From PHAA01 sp963665865 (lineage in GTDB: Bacteria > Bacillota > Syntrophomonadia > Syntrophomonadales > Syntrophomonadaceae): DNA of 64,000 nt. Both the position numbers and the translations under genes were made by a program. Position 1 is the first letter of the stretch, and each line of letters opens with the position of its first letter. Under the pieces are notes generated by a model. It did not search any database, was not told the origin of the DNA, and saw only the letters and a list, made by a program, of their open reading frames with translations. Below are positions 62,071-64,000 of this stretch, piece by piece. Location: positions 1,302,001-1,366,000 of the forward strand of contig CAXXWF010000001.1 of NCBI GenBank assembly GCA_963665865.2. Direction: 5' to 3'.

Positions 62071-62116
62071 ATATATAGACTATCTATATATAATCATATA
62101 TAGATAGTCTATATAT
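62071..62116. promoter_or_regulatory. PadR operator: 46-bp perfect inverted repeat
   Basis: Arms at 62071-62091 and 62096-62116 (21 bases each) are exact reverse complements around AATC; each contains TAGACTATCTA or its complement TAGATAGTCTA. It abuts the ribosome site of the PadR gene. PadR repressors bind AT-rich palindromes over their own promoters. Two dimers could bind side by side. Confidence 0.8.
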
Positions 62117-62178
62117 GTCAATGATAAAACTAAAACAAATCATTGATCAACTAATATACAACAGGGCTATGAGTCCAA

Positions 62179-62558
62179 AAGCCGGAAGAATATAGATGGA
62201 GCAGTATCCATGCCTATTATGGAACCAGGGCATATCCGTACGGATTAAGTGATCCAAGTTTCGCTTTGGGCATAACTAATCAAGACCGAGAAAGAGCACT
62301 ACAATCGTTTCGAGAATTTATGAAGAGAGAAAATGAAGATAAATGCTTGGAAGATGAGGTCAAACTTCATAAGACCGATACTGAAATCAAAACAGAGATT
62401 GAGAAATTGATGAGCGGTGAACCAATTGGAAGACTTCAAGGCATGGAAGAGCTAGAAGAAACGAGATTTTGAGCAAAATCAAAAAGATCGACGGCGTATC
62501 GCTAAGACAGATTTTTAGAGTGACCGGGTTGAGTGTAGATATTGTTTTTAATGCCTAG
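62179..62558 (+). pseudogene. Decayed RAYT transposase, C-terminal part
   Basis: The frame from 62179 gives KPEEYRWSSIHAYYGTRAYP, matching the RAYT at 1437 (KPEEYRWSSCSAYYGN). It then gives the C-terminal extension with EDKCLEDEVKLHKTDTEIKT. A frameshift near 62465 moves the rest (KIKKIDGVSLRQIFRVTGLS) to another frame ending at 62558. The HUH domain is missing. Degenerate REP-like bases (AACGTCCCCCTGTTGCCC) follow at ~62578. The remaining gap to 62750 shows nothing else. Confidence 0.85.
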
Positions 62559-62750
62559 TCTTAGCCAACAAAAAGAACGTCCCCCTGTTGCCCCCCTGTT
62601 GCCCGGATATCCGGATTACAAACGATAGAGCCGGAAATCCTGAATTAGATAATGCGGCAACCAGTTAAAAAATTATTTTTATGTTAGGGAACTTTTCATT
62701 GTCCTCGCCTATCTTTAGGTAAAGGGGGTGAGCGTTAATTGGAGGTAAAA

Positions 62751-63278
62751 ATGGAGACCGAGTATAAGCAAGTCGTGGATATAGACGTTTCTCTGGCCCA
62801 AAATGGCGATGGGGAAGCTTTTGGAAGATTAATACATAAGAGTAAGCATTCCTTGTACAGGATTGCCAAAAGCATCCTGGGCAATGAGCATGATGTGGAG
62901 GACACTATAAGCCAAACCATTTTACAAGCTTATGCCAAGATCTGTTCATTAAGAAAAAACGGGAGATTTCATTTCTGGCTGGTGAAGATTCTCATTAATG
63001 AATGTTACGCCATATTGCGCAAAAGAAGCAGGGAAGTTTACAGCGCCTCAATTACTGCTGCTCAGGATATTTATGAGGACAATTATAATGATTATGAACT
63101 CATCAACACCATCAATTCTCTAAAAACAGAGCAGAGAATTGTTATTATCCTTTTCTATTATGAGGACATGAGTTTGCATGAGATTGCTAAAACCCTGGAG
63201 ATTCCTGAAGGGACTGTAAAATCAAGGCTTTACCGAGCTAAAGAAAAACTGCGGATTATGCTGGGTAATTCGATTTAA
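62751..63278 (+). CDS. ECF RNA polymerase sigma factor (SigV-like)
   Basis: A 175-residue sigma factor. Region 2 includes GEAFGRLIHKSKHSLYRIAK and VEDTISQTILQAY; region 4 includes EQRIVIILFYYEDMSLHEIA and EGTVKSRLYRAKEKLRIML. GGAGG lies just before this ATG; an in-frame TTG four codons upstream is less likely. It is followed 17 bases later by a DUF4179-type anti-sigma gene, a common Clostridia arrangement. Confidence 0.92.
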   Translation: METEYKQVVDIDVSLAQNGDGEAFGRLIHKSKHSLYRIAKSILGNEHDVEDTISQTILQAYAKICSLRKNGRFHFWLVKILINECYAILRKRSREVYSASITAAQDIYEDNYNDYELINTINSLKTEQRIVIILFYYEDMSLHEIAKTLEIPEGTVKSRLYRAKEKLRIMLGNSI

Positions 63279-63295
63279 GATAAGGAGGGAATTAT

Positions 63296-64000
63296 ATGGA
63301 TGATTTTGATATCCTGCTTAAGGAAAAGGCCCGAAAGGAGCCACTGAGTATTCCAGATTCCTTAGAATCTATTATAATGAAAACCTTAAATAATCTTCCT
63401 CAGAATAGGAAAAAACGTCCTCGGCCGACTGTTGCCGTGGCGATTGTGGCCGCCTTATTAATACTGCCGATAATGACTGTGTATGGAAAAGATATTCCCA
63501 TGGTAAATAGTATTTTGAAGTACTTTCAAGGGAATTCGGGACAGCGTTACAGTGACGATGCGGGGGTATACGAAAAATATTCCATCGGTGTTAGCAAGAC
63601 CATAAGCGATAACGGAGTCAGTGTAAGCATAGACAATATTGCTTGTGACGATAACTTCCTGGTACTGTTTTATACGGTTGAAGGCGATGTAGAAAAGACT
63701 TTTAAAGGCAGAGGTGAGGATATCTTTCCAAACAGCTTATTCGGGCAAATTATAATTAACGGGAAAGAAAAGTCACCATCTAACAACGACAGGTACAATT
63801 ATGATTCATATTTAACGCCCGATGGACAGCTTAAAGGAATTATAAGGGCAGATATCAGCAATGATAGCCTGCCGTCTGATCTTAATATAGACTTTCTGAT
63901 AAATGAAGTATGCGGAAAAAAAGGCCAATGGAATTTTAAACTTAGTATTTCCAAAGAAGCAGCAACTAAAGATACTAAAGTGGTAATTATAAATAAAGAA
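63296..64000 (+). CDS. Anti-sigma factor with DUF4179-like domain (partial, runs off window)
   Basis: The first 235 codons of a membrane protein, cut by the window end. A cytoplasmic N-terminus (LLKEKARKEPLSIPDSLES) is followed by one membrane helix (VAVAIVAALLILPIMTVY) and an extracytoplasmic region with YEKYSIGVSKTISDNGVSVS, typical of DUF4179. AAGGAGGG precedes the ATG. It most likely restrains the ECF sigma factor encoded just upstream. Confidence 0.85.
   Translation, partial: MDDFDILLKEKARKEPLSIPDSLESIIMKTLNNLPQNRKKRPRPTVAVAIVAALLILPIMTVYGKDIPMVNSILKYFQGNSGQRYSDDAGVYEKYSIGVSKTISDNGVSVSIDNIACDDNFLVLFYTVEGDVEKTFKGRGEDIFPNSLFGQIIINGKEKSPSNNDRYNYDSYLTPDGQLKGIIRADISNDSLPSDLNIDFLINEVCGKKGQWNFKLSISKEAATKDTKVVIINKE

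Overview
The window looks like chromosome of an anaerobic, low- to mid-GC Firmicute of class Clostridia. A butyrate/fatty-acid beta-oxidation operon of the kind found in syntrophic butyrate oxidisers makes a Syntrophomonadaceae-like organism a reasonable guess, but no rRNA, tRNA or ribosomal protein gene is present to confirm it. Shine-Dalgarno sites are strong throughout and TTG/GTG starts are common.

Layout. 0-2.3 kb: an FAD-dependent geranylgeranyl-reductase-like gene and a RAYT (REP-associated tyrosine transposase) with its 29-bp REP-like repeats. 2.3-12.2 kb: a secreted stalk/beta-propeller protein, a GntR-ABC operon (YtrA type), the radical-SAM/DUF4130 DNA-metabolism pair, and rsgA. 12.2-20.4 kb: accessory region with three toxin-antitoxin loci, an IS1182-type element inserted in one arm of a palindromic repeat, an ECF sigma/anti-sigma/ABC operon, and a stalk-domain plus GH18 gene split at a poly-C tract. 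20.6-30.3 kb: a sigma-54 activator, a canonical -24/-12 promoter with a candidate upstream activating site, and a seven-gene operon (acyl-CoA dehydrogenase, two CoA-transferase alpha subunits, one beta subunit, thiolase, 3-hydroxyacyl-CoA dehydrogenase, enoyl-CoA hydratase). This module is bracketed by ~85-bp direct repeats.

30.4-45.1 kb: a defence island. Decayed NUDIX, SRA-like and DUF3427 pieces lead into a tightly packed AT-rich operon: PLD-nuclease/SF2 helicase, small protein, DndD-like SMC ATPase with zinc hook, Dnd-associated-4-like protein, DGQHR (DndB-like) protein, and a 766-residue metallo-beta-lactamase protein. Converging on it is a two-gene operon of a radical SAM enzyme and a GHKL (Hsp90-like) ATPase. 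No cysteine desulfurase, DndC or DndE is visible, so this resembles a phosphorothioation restriction set without the sulfur-insertion genes and is the best candidate for an undescribed system. A helicase stub with intact Walker A and a NERD-HRDC protein follow.

45.2-52 kb: an FmdE-like protein, more toxin-antitoxin pairs and fragments, an XRE regulator with an alpha/beta hydrolase, an ArsC/Spx-like protein, a glutaredoxin-like selenoprotein (in-frame UGA at the first position of the CxxC motif), and a cyclic-di-GMP-I riboswitch with terminator in front of an HU-like gene. 52-64 kb: an OatA-like acyltransferase, a two-component system co-transcribed with a lipoprotein, a second stalk/propeller protein, a PadR-FtsW/RodA operon with a 46-bp perfect palindromic operator, a decayed RAYT gene, and an ECF sigma factor with its DUF4179 anti-sigma factor running off the end.

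Methods and limits: all calls come from reading sequence and translations by eye. Family names rest on recognised motifs, not on searches. No CRISPR array, tRNA, rRNA, integrase or replication origin was seen.
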